Shown piece by piece: positions 1 through 8,491 of a DNA stretch of 64,000 nucleotides. The DNA lies in contig JAKFWA010000025.1 in the NCBI GenBank assembly GCA_021732995.1, positions 62,001-126,000 of the forward strand. Direction: 5' to 3'. The notes under the pieces were generated by a model. That model was not told the origin of the DNA and searched no databases. It was given only the letters and a program-made list of their open reading frames with translations. How positions within the stretch are numbered: the stretch's first letter is position 1; each line of letters starts with the position of its first letter. A program made the translations under genes and the position numbers. This stretch comes from Planctomycetaceae bacterium. Lineage in GTDB: Bacteria; Planctomycetota; Planctomycetia; Planctomycetales; Planctomycetaceae.

Positions 1-2
1 TT

Positions 3-722
3 GATCGCTTGCGCCGACAAGCCGATTCCAAGGGGGCGCTGGCGGGAACTGATACTTACCAGCAACAAGCCTTCGACATCATCGCGCGCGGTGTCGCCGA
101 AGCGTTTGACCTCTCCAAAGAAGATCCTCGTACCATTGCTCGTTACGACACCAGTCATCTCTTCAAGCTCGAAGAGTTGACTCGCTGGAATGACATGCGG
201 CGCGCTTCGAATCTACTGGGTCGCCAAATGCTGATGGCTCGGCGGTTGGTGGAAGCTGGCTGCGGCTTCGTGACGGTTTCGGACTGCGGCTGGGACTATC
301 ACGCGAATGGGAACAGCCCGAAAAACATGACCGGCATCTACCCGATGGGCGGCCAGGTCGATCACGCGGTGAGTGCGTTTGTTGAAGACCTGCATGAAAG
401 AGGTCTCAGCGACAAAGTCCTGCTGGTCGTCACCGGCGAAATGGGACGCAGCCCACGGCTGAACAACAACGGTGGGCGCGAGCACTACGGCGAACTGACA
501 CCGCTGCTGTTTGCTGGCGGTGGACTGAAGATGGGGCAGGTCATCGGCCAGACGGATCGCTACGCCGCTCGAGCTGTCGGTGAAGAATATCGTCCGCAAC
601 ATCTGCTCGGAACGATCCTGCACTCGATGTTCGATATCGGCAGGTTGCGACTGGAGCCACAGGTCCCGCGCGAAATCATTCGCATCGCTGATTCCGCGAA
701 AGTCATCGGCCCGCTGATTTAG
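3..722 (+). CDS. DUF1501 domain protein, C-terminal part (5' end outside window)
   Basis: The frame is open from the left edge, so this is the C-terminal 239 residues of a longer protein; most DUF1501 proteins are over 400 residues. The sequence has the typical ending of the planctomycete DUF1501 family (alkaline-phosphatase/sulfatase-like fold). It contains a VTGEMGRSPR segment, a GGREHYGE segment and a final GTILHSMFDIG stretch. DUF1501 genes are normally paired with DUF1549/DUF1553 cytochrome-like genes, which would lie left of the window. Their role is unknown. They are usually exported, but the signal peptide cannot be seen here. Confidence 0.85.
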   Translation, partial: DRLRRQADSKGALAGTDTYQQQAFDIIARGVAEAFDLSKEDPRTIARYDTSHLFKLEELTRWNDMRRASNLLGRQMLMARRLVEAGCGFVTVSDCGWDYHANGNSPKNMTGIYPMGGQVDHAVSAFVEDLHERGLSDKVLLVVTGEMGRSPRLNNNGGREHYGELTPLLFAGGGLKMGQVIGQTDRYAARAVGEEYRPQHLLGTILHSMFDIGRLRLEPQVPREIIRIADSAKVIGPLI

Positions 723-725
723 CTC

Positions 726-1613
726 CTACTTCCAGGCGAAGTTCTGCCCGGTGAGAACTTCAAACGCCTCGATGTATTTGGCCCGAGTTTTGGTGATGGT
801 GTCCGCAGGCATGCTGGGGGGCGGGCTGTTCTTGTCCCAACCGGTCGTCTCCAGCCAGTCGCGGACGAACTGTTTGTCATACGAGAACGGGCTGGTGCCC
901 GGTTGGTACCGATCAGCCGGCCAGAACCGCGAGCTGTCGGGCGTCAGCACTTCGTCGACCAGCAGGATCTCGCCATCGCGCGTCCCGAATTCGAACTTCG
1001 TGTCAGCGATAATGATGCCCTTCGTCCGGGCGAAGTCGGCAGCTTGTTCATAGATCTTCAGGCTGCGGTCGCGCAGTTGTTCCGCGGTGGGTCGACCGAT
1101 CGCCGCGACCATCTGGTCGAACGAAATGTTCTCGTCGTGTCCCGTCACGGCCTTGGTGGCGGGAGTGAAAATCGGCTGCGGCAGCTTGTCGGCTTGCCGC
1201 AGGCCCGTCGGCAAAGGAATTCCGCAGACCGTGCCGCTCTGCTGATATTCCTTCCAGCCAGACCCGACCAGATAGCCGCGCACGACGCATTCCACCGGCA
1301 GGACCTGTGCTTTCTCGACGACCATGCTGCGGCCCTGGAGCGACTCAACATCGGTCCCTGCTGGCAGCCGCAGAGTGGTCGGATCCATGCTCAGCAGGTG
1401 ATTCCGCACGCCCAGCAGGTCGAACCAGAACTTGCTGATTTGCGTGAGAACTCGGCCCTTATCCGGAATTCCGTTGGGCAAAACCCAGTCGAACGCGCTG
1501 ATGCGGTCTGACGCCACAAAGAGCAGACGATCACCAAAGTCATAGACATCGCGGACCTTGCCCTGACGGGCCGTCATACCGGGTAAAACGCTGGAAAGCA
1601 GTGCTGTCGACAT
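726..1613 (-). CDS. purC: Phosphoribosylaminoimidazole-succinocarboxamide synthase
   Basis: SAICAR synthase joins CAIR and aspartate with ATP hydrolysis in de novo purine synthesis in the cytoplasm. At 295 residues it matches the longer PurC type. Family landmarks are the N-terminal [20 protein letters not shown] strand, the [15 protein letters not shown] segment, [17 protein letters not shown], and the C-terminal [13 protein letters not shown] signature. I chose the ATG at 1613; a TTG nine codons upstream is less likely. The gene converges with the DUF1501 gene, with only 3 bases between the two stops. No operon partner is visible. Confidence 0.95.
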   Translation of the reverse strand: MSTALLSSVLPGMTARQGKVRDVYDFGDRLLFVASDRISAFDWVLPNGIPDKGRVLTQISKFWFDLLGVRNHLLSMDPTTLRLPAGTDVESLQGRSMVVEKAQVLPVECVVRGYLVGSGWKEYQQSGTVCGIPLPTGLRQADKLPQPIFTPATKAVTGHDENISFDQMVAAIGRPTAEQLRDRSLKIYEQAADFARTKGIIIADTKFEFGTRDGEILLVDEVLTPDSSRFWPADRYQPGTSPFSYDKQFVRDWLETTGWDKNSPPPSMPADTITKTRAKYIEAFEVLTGQNFAWK

Positions 1614-1854
1614 GCGGAGATTCTCAGTGCGGACGGACAAGCGGAAATCGCGGCCCCAGCGGGCTGACTCTGGCGGCAGTCTAGACCTGCCGACCTTCGT
1701 TGAACAACGTTCTCGCCAGAACTAGACTCGCCGGACATTTCTCAAAAATTTGACGGCATTCACAGCATCGAAGCACATCCAACAGGCTGTCGAGTTCGCG
1801 CTCTTGAGCACGCCTCGAACGGTTCTGCCTAGAGCAGCAGATTGAGGTCAGCGA

Positions 1855-3348
1855 ATGGGGGTCATGCGATTTAGAGTCACTTCGCCGGAACAGCTCGAGC
1901 TGGCGACCGACATTCAGCAGGCCTTCATGAGTGGCTTTGACGGTCGCGTGTTTCCCTCTCGAGTTGAGTTCGATGGAGAAGTGATTTCGATTCGCCGGTC
2001 CAGCTCCGAAAGCGGCAAGCTGCAGATCAGCTATCCGGTCGCGGGATACGGTAAACCCGTCGTCAGCACCGCGACTCTGCGCGAACACGAGACGCCCTAC
2101 AACCTCGCGCTGGAACTCGCGCGTGGCAAGATCTGTCAGGTGCGCAATCAGCTCGCGACGTGGGAATCTCTGGGCATGCAGATTCCTCAGGACTTCTACA
2201 CCGTCCATCGCGAGTCGCATGGGTATTTCGCCAAAGCGACCGCACACAAGCAGCAACCGGCTGAGTGCTCCAAGCTGGCGGACGTCGCGATTGCGAAAGC
2301 TCATGAAGCCGCCGAACGACTGACGCGAGCCTACGTTCGTCAGCGACTGGCTGTTCGATTCAAGCGCACGCCGCAACTGCCAGTGTCGTTCGGCTGCATG
2401 GTCAATCAACCGGAACTGCCAGCCAAGGTCGTGCCAGAATACTGCGAGACCTTCAACGCGGTCTCGGTGCCGGTTGAATGGCGCTCGATCGAAGCCGAAG
2501 AAGGCGAGTACCGCTGGGAAGGCACCGACGCGATCGTACAATGGGCTCAGGATCACAAGCTCGCCATGCGCGCCGGGCCGCTGCTGGACTTCTCCGAGAA
2601 CGGTTTGCCCCAGTGGCTGCAGCAATGGGGGCATGACTTCTTCAATTTGCAAAGCTTCGTCTGCGACTTCGTCGAGACCGCTGTCAGCCGCTACATGGGC
2701 AAGATCCGAACTTGGGAGCTAGCCACTCGGGCCAACACTGGCGGGGCCTTCAAACTCAATGAAGAAGAACGCCTGTCGCTGCTGGCCCGTACGCTGGAAG
2801 TTGCCCGGCAGGTCGATGAAGAAACTCAGTTCTTCATCCGTATCGACCAGCCGTGGGGCGCTTATCAGGCCCGTGGCGAACACAAGCTCTCGCCCGCTCA
2901 GTTTGTCGATGCACTCTTGCGGTTCGGAACCGGCCTTGCAGGCGTGAACCTGGAGATTCCTGTCGGCTTCACGGGTCGAGGGACCGCTCCGCGCGACCTG
3001 CTGGACTTCTCACGATTGATCGATCTGTGGACCGTGCTGGAAATCCCCTTGCACGTGACCTTGGCCCTGCCCTCTTCCACCGACGTTTCAACGCACTGCA
3101 CCAGCGAACTCTCCGCCGACGAGATTGGCTGGAAGCGACCTTGGAGTCCCGAAGCACAGTCCGAATGGATCGAGACCTTTGTGCCGCTGCTGATGGCTAA
3201 GCAGTCGGTGGTCGGGATCTACTGGACGCACCTGACGGACCAGGCCGATCACGTTTTCCCGAACGCCGGCCTGATCGATTCCAAAGGGCGATCCAAGCCC
3301 AGCTTCCAGTCGCTTCATCGCTGCCGCACAGGTCAGCACCTGGGATAA
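1855..3348 (+). CDS. Glycoside hydrolase family 10-like protein with degenerate active site
   Basis: The protein has 497 residues. An N-terminal domain of about 170 residues with no clear family precedes a GH10-like TIM barrel, recognised by the EWRSIEAEEGEYRWEGTDAI segment and the order of later strands. Ordinary GH10 enzymes cleave xylan with an acid/base Glu in a WDVVNE-type motif and a nucleophile Glu in an HITELD-type motif. Here the equivalent segments read WELATRAN and HVTLALPSS, so both glutamates appear to be absent. It may bind rather than cleave glycans. No signal peptide is visible. The start at 1855 has a GAGGT ribosome site six bases upstream. Confidence 0.75.
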   Translation: MGVMRFRVTSPEQLELATDIQQAFMSGFDGRVFPSRVEFDGEVISIRRSSSESGKLQISYPVAGYGKPVVSTATLREHETPYNLALELARGKICQVRNQLATWESLGMQIPQDFYTVHRESHGYFAKATAHKQQPAECSKLADVAIAKAHEAAERLTRAYVRQRLAVRFKRTPQLPVSFGCMVNQPELPAKVVPEYCETFNAVSVPVEWRSIEAEEGEYRWEGTDAIVQWAQDHKLAMRAGPLLDFSENGLPQWLQQWGHDFFNLQSFVCDFVETAVSRYMGKIRTWELATRANTGGAFKLNEEERLSLLARTLEVARQVDEETQFFIRIDQPWGAYQARGEHKLSPAQFVDALLRFGTGLAGVNLEIPVGFTGRGTAPRDLLDFSRLIDLWTVLEIPLHVTLALPSSTDVSTHCTSELSADEIGWKRPWSPEAQSEWIETFVPLLMAKQSVVGIYWTHLTDQADHVFPNAGLIDSKGRSKPSFQSLHRCRTGQHLG

Positions 3349-3603
3349 CTCGCGACGAGGTCGCTGTGCCCTGGCTGGTAAATTGACCGGACAACAACGT
3401 GTCAGCCGGGTCTGGTTTGTGGCTCACCTGTCCGAGCTGTCTTTCGCTGCGCCAGTTCGTAGCGGTCGTTCTACCTGATCAAGGAAGTTGGTCTGCGGAA
3501 TCATTTCCGCCAGGCAGACTTTCTGGTTTCAAGTGTCTCGCGCTGCCTAGCATGCTGGTTGTTGCCGTTTATGCGGACTTCGTAAGGCGGGCAGAGTTCA
3601 ACC

Positions 3604-4077
3604 ATGAAGCAAGCTGCAATTCCGGTGCTGGTTCTCGTTGCGATTGTGGGTTTGGCGATTCTGACGACGTGGCCCTCAACGTCGCTGGAAGCCCACCACT
3701 ACCAGCGTTTCCAGGATGGAAAATCCCTCTACGCGTTACTCCATAGTAGCATCCGCTCCGGCGACTCCTTAGAGGTAGTAGAACGCACTCTGGGCAAGTC
3801 GACGCCGCTGGTTGAAGGCGCGGCCGAGCTGCGAGTCCAGTTGCGTCAGGAAGCCGAACATCATCCTGAGCGTTGTCCGCACGGAATCTACGACACGGAT
3901 ACCTTCGTCATTTACCCCGTTGAGAACAGCAACCTGTTACTGCAGTTTCGCAACGGTTACCTGATCAATCACGACCCGGCGATGTTCGAACAGTTCTACC
4001 CTCAGCAGGAGATCGGGGGAGCGGCCGGGGCAGACAGCAGTTTCACGGAGGTTGTGGAGGTCGGCGGTCAGTCTTAA
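3604..4077 (+). CDS. Hypothetical protein with N-terminal membrane anchor
   Basis: The protein has 157 residues. Residues 4-22 are hydrophobic and end near a WPSTS segment, so it is either anchored in the membrane or exported by an uncleaved signal. The rest is soluble and contains a short segment, DSLEVVERTLGKSTPL, reminiscent of the small SmpA/OmlA-like or BamE-like folds that start with a helix after a DS/VxxxLG pattern; that comparison is weak. It lies upstream of and in the same direction as the PQQ-repeat protein, 125 bases away. Function is unknown. Confidence 0.7.
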   Translation: MKQAAIPVLVLVAIVGLAILTTWPSTSLEAHHYQRFQDGKSLYALLHSSIRSGDSLEVVERTLGKSTPLVEGAAELRVQLRQEAEHHPERCPHGIYDTDTFVIYPVENSNLLLQFRNGYLINHDPAMFEQFYPQQEIGGAAGADSSFTEVVEVGGQS

Positions 4078-4202
4078 TCGATGGCCCCGCCGAACTCCTC
4101 ACGCAGCATCAGCCAATACCCCTTGTCTTTCTCGGTCGTCATCAGCGAGCCTGAGTCCATCGCATTCACACTGTGGATGCATCCCGCGTCAGGAAATTTG
4201 TC

Positions 4203-5444
4203 ATGCTCCGCAAACTCATGAGCTTGTCCATTGTGGCACTCGCCGCACTGACGTCGAACGTATTCGCTCAAGGCAGCAAGCAGGAGACGCAATTACCCGC
4301 TCCGCGTCTGCTGGCGCGGTATGGACTGGAACGCGCCTGGTGGAGTCAGGCGACGATGAACATCTATCGCGACAAGATCGCGCACATGTCGGCGGACGAA
4401 GAGAATCTCTACGTCCTCTCAACGGGTGGAGCGTTCACCGCACTCGATGCTGAGACCGGTCGCAAGCGTTTCAGCCTGCAGTTGGGACGTGGCGACTCAC
4501 CGAGCTATCCGGCGGTGTCCAATGACGACCTGGTGCTCGTGAACGCTGGCATGATGATGTATGCCATCGAGAAGAAGAAGGGCGATGTCCGCTGGTCGCT
4601 GGAGTTGCCTTCTCAGCCCTCAACCAGCCCTGCAGTGGACAACCTGCATATCTACTACGGAACTCTGGACGGCAGTATTTTTGCCTTCGACATCAAGCAG
4701 ATCGAGAAGCTGCACAACGCCAATCGCCTGCCGCAATGGACCGAGATCGCCAAGAAATGGCGTTTCAAAACGGCTGCGGAAGTGACGACGGCTCCGATCA
4801 TCAGCTTTGGCGTGATTAACTTCGCGAGCCGCGATAAGTCGCTGTATTCGGTTTCGCGACTGGAACGCAAACTGCAGTGGCAGTTCGAAACCAATCGACC
4901 GATATCGGCACCTCTGGGTCGCTCGTCGGGCATGCTGTTCCTCGGAACCGAGGACCTGAATGTCTTCGCGATCGACCAGGAAAAAGGTTCCGTGCGCTGG
5001 CAGTTTGTGGCGGGACTTCCCATTCGTAAACAGCCTCGCGTGATTGAAGACGATGTCTACGTTTTCCCCGAAAACGGTGGCGTGCATGCACTTTCGCGCA
5101 CGAACGGGTTCCAGAAAGCCTGGAGCCCCGCGCCTTCGGATTTCGTCGCAGCAACAAAAACTGTGCTGCTGACGTCTGACGATGTCGGCAGTTTGATCGT
5201 ACTAGCTCGTAAAGATCTGGCGACGATCGGCGCGATCAATCTCAGCGACTACAAAGTTCGTTATGGTAATGATCTGACCGATCGGGCTTATCTGGCGACC
5301 AAAACAGGCCTCGTGATCTGCGTTCGCGAGATCGGGCACGAGTTTCCAACGTATCACCTCTATCCGGAGCGACAGCCAATTCTGCCTGAGCTTGCCCCGG
5401 AAGAGACTACTGAGCCAACGGCGGCGGAGAATGCCGCCCAGTGA
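4203..5444 (+). CDS. PQQ-repeat beta-propeller exported protein
   Basis: The protein has 413 residues from the ATG at 4203. It starts with a signal peptide (LMSLSIVALAALTSNVFAQ). The body is made of repeated four-strand blades with the PQQ-like signature, for example LYVLSTGGAFTALDAETG and MYAIEKKKGDVRW. Such outer propellers act as scaffolds or sensors in the periplasm; no catalytic residues are evident. A BamB-like structural role is possible but not shown. The ribosome site AGGAAA lies just before the chosen start; an upstream in-frame ATG at 4173 would hide the signal peptide. The next gene starts 8 bases after the stop, suggesting one transcript. Confidence 0.85.
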   Translation: MLRKLMSLSIVALAALTSNVFAQGSKQETQLPAPRLLARYGLERAWWSQATMNIYRDKIAHMSADEENLYVLSTGGAFTALDAETGRKRFSLQLGRGDSPSYPAVSNDDLVLVNAGMMMYAIEKKKGDVRWSLELPSQPSTSPAVDNLHIYYGTLDGSIFAFDIKQIEKLHNANRLPQWTEIAKKWRFKTAAEVTTAPIISFGVINFASRDKSLYSVSRLERKLQWQFETNRPISAPLGRSSGMLFLGTEDLNVFAIDQEKGSVRWQFVAGLPIRKQPRVIEDDVYVFPENGGVHALSRTNGFQKAWSPAPSDFVAATKTVLLTSDDVGSLIVLARKDLATIGAINLSDYKVRYGNDLTDRAYLATKTGLVICVREIGHEFPTYHLYPERQPILPELAPEETTEPTAAENAAQ

Positions 5445-5452
5445 GGTGTGGC

Positions 5453-5947
5453 ATGATCGAAACATCTGAAGACCTGCGTGAAGAAATCGCTCATCTGAGA
5501 ACCGAAGTCGTGGCGCTCCGCGAGGAACTGCAGCAGCAGCAGCAGCACCAGACGCCGCAGAGCCAACAGCCGACTAACGGACGCGCCGCTCAGCGCGGCA
5601 TTCGACGCCGGTCGAAGAAACAAATCATGGGCCTGCCACTTTACGACGTGGCAGTTGGTCCTGATCCCGCTACCGGCGAACCTAAAGGCTACGCTCGTGG
5701 CATCTTCGCTGTGGGCGACGTAGCCACAGGCGTCGTCGCATTGGGCGGCTTCGCGCGGGGAGTCTTCGCTTTCGGAGGTCTCGCGGTCGGCGTATTCGCG
5801 GCCGGCGGAGCCAGCGTTGGCTTAATATTCGCGGCGGGTGGAGCTGCGATCGGCGGCATCGCCCTCGGCGGGGCTGCCTGCGGTCTCTTCGCCGCCGGAG
5901 GCGCCGCGGCGACCTATTATCCGTTTAGCTCACTGCCCGGCCAATAG
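5453..5947 (+). CDS. Coiled-coil protein with Gly/Ala-rich seven-residue repeats
   Basis: The protein has 164 residues. Residues 4-30 form a likely coiled coil ending in a Gln run, followed by a basic stretch (RRRSKKQ). From about residue 75 to 155 it is almost entirely a repeat of the type GVFAxGGxAxG, with a period of 7 residues that can also be read as 14. This regular G/A/V pattern could build a membrane-embedded or beta-helical hydrophobic structure. The start at 5453 has GAGG six bases upstream, and the gene directly follows the PQQ propeller gene. No known function. Confidence 0.75.
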   Translation: MIETSEDLREEIAHLRTEVVALREELQQQQQHQTPQSQQPTNGRAAQRGIRRRSKKQIMGLPLYDVAVGPDPATGEPKGYARGIFAVGDVATGVVALGGFARGVFAFGGLAVGVFAAGGASVGLIFAAGGAAIGGIALGGAACGLFAAGGAAATYYPFSSLPGQ

Positions 5948-5988
5948 TACGTGCGACGGCGATAGATTCCGTATCGGGATGTGCGAAA

Positions 5989-6050
5989 GTAGTAGGCACA
6001 TTTCGCGTGCCGTAACCCTCAGCGAACGGCACGTGGAAAGTGCCTGCTAC
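5989..6050. repeat. Imperfect inverted repeat, REP-like
   Basis: Arms at 5989-6013 and 6026-6050 pair over 25 bases with four mismatches around a 12-base loop. It lies between two convergent genes. No T-run follows, so it looks more like an intergenic palindromic element than a classical terminator. Confidence 0.6.
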
Positions 6051-6066
6051 GTTCTGCCGCCTTCTG

Positions 6067-6441
6067 CTAGTCGGCGGATTGTACCACTTCGATGCTGTGT
6101 CCGTCGGGATCCTCAACGACCGCGCGTCGGCCCCAAGGTGACTCTTTGGGTGCGGAGATGACTCGGGCTCCTCGTTCTTGCAAGTGTCGAACGACGGAGT
6201 CCACTGCGGTCACTTGAAAGCCCAAACGCAGTTGAGCTGCGGGTCGATCCGACTTGCGCGGATACAACTCGAGCACCATACCGTCCAGCACCGCCGCGTA
6301 ATGAGCGGGGCCTGCCCCATGTTGCTCGCTTACGAACGTCAGCCCGAGGCAACGATAGAAAGCGCAGCTCGCTTCGATATCCGCAACATAGATCACGACC
6401 AGACTGAGCCGTGCAATTGAGTTCTGATTGTCCGCAGACAT
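6067..6441 (-). CDS. Glyoxalase/bleomycin-resistance (VOC) family protein
   Basis: The protein has 124 residues, the size of one VOC module. The N-terminal half carries the metal-site beta-alpha-beta pattern (LSLVVIYVADIEASCAFY), and the C-terminal half ends with the characteristic EDPDGHSIEVVQ strand. VOC proteins bind a divalent metal and act as isomerases, dioxygenases or resistance proteins; the substrate cannot be read from the sequence. The ATG at 6441 is preferred over a TTG one codon upstream. It is convergent with the Gly/Ala-repeat gene. Confidence 0.85.
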   Translation of the reverse strand: MSADNQNSIARLSLVVIYVADIEASCAFYRCLGLTFVSEQHGAGPAHYAAVLDGMVLELYPRKSDRPAAQLRLGFQVTAVDSVVRHLQERGARVISAPKESPWGRRAVVEDPDGHSIEVVQSAD

Positions 6442-6582
6442 CAAACATGATCCCTGACGTACCGTTGCTCATCCCACAAGCGGGGTAACCGAGCGCGAAC
6501 GAATCCGCCACAACAGTGCTCCGATTGGTATCAACCTGAGACTGTCGTGGTCGGGATTCTGTTTCGTCGAAAACTCGCAATC

Positions 6583-8322
6583 TTACAGTCGAGGATTGGC
6601 CGGTTTCACGGGTGCCATGAAATTCGGCGCACCTTTGACCTTCACTTTGCGTGAATACACCTTGTCGCCACAGGTGGCGTACACAGTGTCGAAGTCAGCT
6701 CCGCCGAAGGTCAGGTTGGAAACCTTGCCGTTCGGCGTGGGGATGATGCAGTTCACGCGGCCGGGCTGGTCGCAGACCTGCAGGCCCATGCGAGTAGCGA
6801 CCCACACGCGGCCATCGCGATCGACTTCCACTCCGTCCGCGCCGCTGTCTTCGGCGGTGTCCGGCACGTGCAGATGGAAGTATTTCTGCTTGTGCTCCAG
6901 CGAACCATCCTTCTGGACCTGATAGCTGTAGACCCAGTGCGTGCGGCTGTCGGCGACGTACAGCAGTGACTGATCGGGTGACAGCGCCAGACCGTTGGAG
7001 AACCTCAAGCCGCTATCAACCACCTTCTTCTCGCCGGTGGTGTTGATGTACCACACCTTGCTGGGATCCGTGCCGTTCCAGCCGGGATTGGTGACATACA
7101 CGCCGCCGTCACTCTTTACGACCAGATCGTTGCCACGGAAGCCATCGGTGATCGTCGTGCCTTTACCTTCAGGATCGTAAGCAATGATCTGCTCGGCACC
7201 GCCCGCAACCGCGAACAAGCGACCGTCCGGGCCGAATGATTGGCCATCGCCCTTCTTCGAGTCATCCAGAAACACAGTGACCTTGCCATCCAGCCACACC
7301 TTGTAGGTCTTGCTGCTGCCGACATCGTTGTAGAAGACTTCACCCTTAGCGTTGACCGCCGGGCCTTCGGTGAACTTGTAGCCTTCGCCCACCAGCTTCC
7401 AGTCTTCGCCGGGGAGCAGAATTTCTTTCAACTGGGGCGAGCCACCGCCCACCTTGATCTCGGCCGGCCAGTCTTTCCACAGCCAGCGCATCGCGTCGGG
7501 AAAGAGTTCCGTCGCGTGCTTGCCGTTGTGTCCGCCGTCGCCCCAGTTATGAGTGACCTCATAACCCGCGAACGTCAGCGAGCGTTCCATCGCCTGATTC
7601 GCCATCCACCAGTCACCGCCGTAGATGTTGAGATCGTTGCTGCCGTCTTCGAGGAATACGCGCAGCGGTTTCGGTTCATACTTGCGGATCAGCGTCGAGT
7701 AGTTTTGACCGCCACGCAGGCCGACATAGGTGCCGATGGCGCTGAAGACTCGACGAAATGCATCCGGCCTTTCCCACGCGGCCGTAAAGGCACAGATCGC
7801 GCCGCTGCTCGCACCGCCGATAGCGCGATCATTGCCATTCTTCGACAGCACAATGGCGCGGCCATCCCCGGCCTTCCAGGTTTCGACTTCGGGCAACAGC
7901 TCTTCCAACAGGAAGCGGGCATAGCCGTCGCCGAGTCCGTCATACTCAAAGCTGCGGTTGAAACGATCCAGAGCTTGCTCGTTCGGAGCCTTCACGCGAC
8001 CGGGCGTGACGAACACGCCGATCGTGACCGGCATTTCCTTCTTGTGAATCAGCTCATCGAATACCACAGGAGCGTTGTATTGCACGCCGTCCTGATTCAC
8101 GTAGACGCACGCCGGCTTGGCGGGGTCATATTGCTTGGGGATGTAGACGCTGACCTCGCGGGTTGTGCCGGGGAAGATCTTGCTCTTCTCAAACGTCTTC
8201 TTGATGACTTCGCCCTTGGGGGCAGCGGCAGGCTTGGCGTCTTCTGCAGAACTCAATGAGTTACCGGCAACAAGAAATCCCAGGGAACAGGCGAGGGCCA
8301 AACGCGATCTGAAGCGCAGCAT
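6583..8322 (-). CDS. Exported esterase D-like / SMP-30 gluconolactonase-like fusion protein
   Basis: The protein has 579 residues with a signal peptide (LALACSLGFLVAGNSLSSA). Residues of about 40-290 resemble the esterase D / enterochelin esterase alpha-beta hydrolase family; the nucleophile motif GASSG is present and a late His lies in DGGHNGKHATELF. Residues of about 310-570 form an SMP-30/gluconolactonase beta-propeller, with EGPAVNAKGEVFYND, NGLALSPDQSLLYVAD and GADGVEVDRDGRVWVATRMG. The two parts together suggest an exported enzyme acting on sugar esters or lactones. GGAGGA lies eight bases before the chosen ATG. Longer in-frame starts would bury the signal peptide. Confidence 0.85.
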   Translation of the reverse strand: MLRFRSRLALACSLGFLVAGNSLSSAEDAKPAAAPKGEVIKKTFEKSKIFPGTTREVSVYIPKQYDPAKPACVYVNQDGVQYNAPVVFDELIHKKEMPVTIGVFVTPGRVKAPNEQALDRFNRSFEYDGLGDGYARFLLEELLPEVETWKAGDGRAIVLSKNGNDRAIGGASSGAICAFTAAWERPDAFRRVFSAIGTYVGLRGGQNYSTLIRKYEPKPLRVFLEDGSNDLNIYGGDWWMANQAMERSLTFAGYEVTHNWGDGGHNGKHATELFPDAMRWLWKDWPAEIKVGGGSPQLKEILLPGEDWKLVGEGYKFTEGPAVNAKGEVFYNDVGSSKTYKVWLDGKVTVFLDDSKKGDGQSFGPDGRLFAVAGGAEQIIAYDPEGKGTTITDGFRGNDLVVKSDGGVYVTNPGWNGTDPSKVWYINTTGEKKVVDSGLRFSNGLALSPDQSLLYVADSRTHWVYSYQVQKDGSLEHKQKYFHLHVPDTAEDSGADGVEVDRDGRVWVATRMGLQVCDQPGRVNCIIPTPNGKVSNLTFGGADFDTVYATCGDKVYSRKVKVKGAPNFMAPVKPANPRL

Positions 8323-8491
8323 GAACGCAGTCCTCCAAGAGCACAGAATGTGATTCACAAAGTAAGCGGCCACGGATCAAACACAGATGAAACACGGATA
8401 AGGAGCGGGTCTGCCAAGCAGATTCTTCCCATCCGTGTTCCATCCGTGGCTCTATTGATCCAATCTCAATCAAAGCAGCGGTAGTCGAACC

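Noticed and set aside
7240-8259. A 339-codon plus-strand open frame
   Set aside because: It lies antisense to the esterase/SMP-30 gene, has no ribosome site, and its composition is that of a GC-rich shadow.
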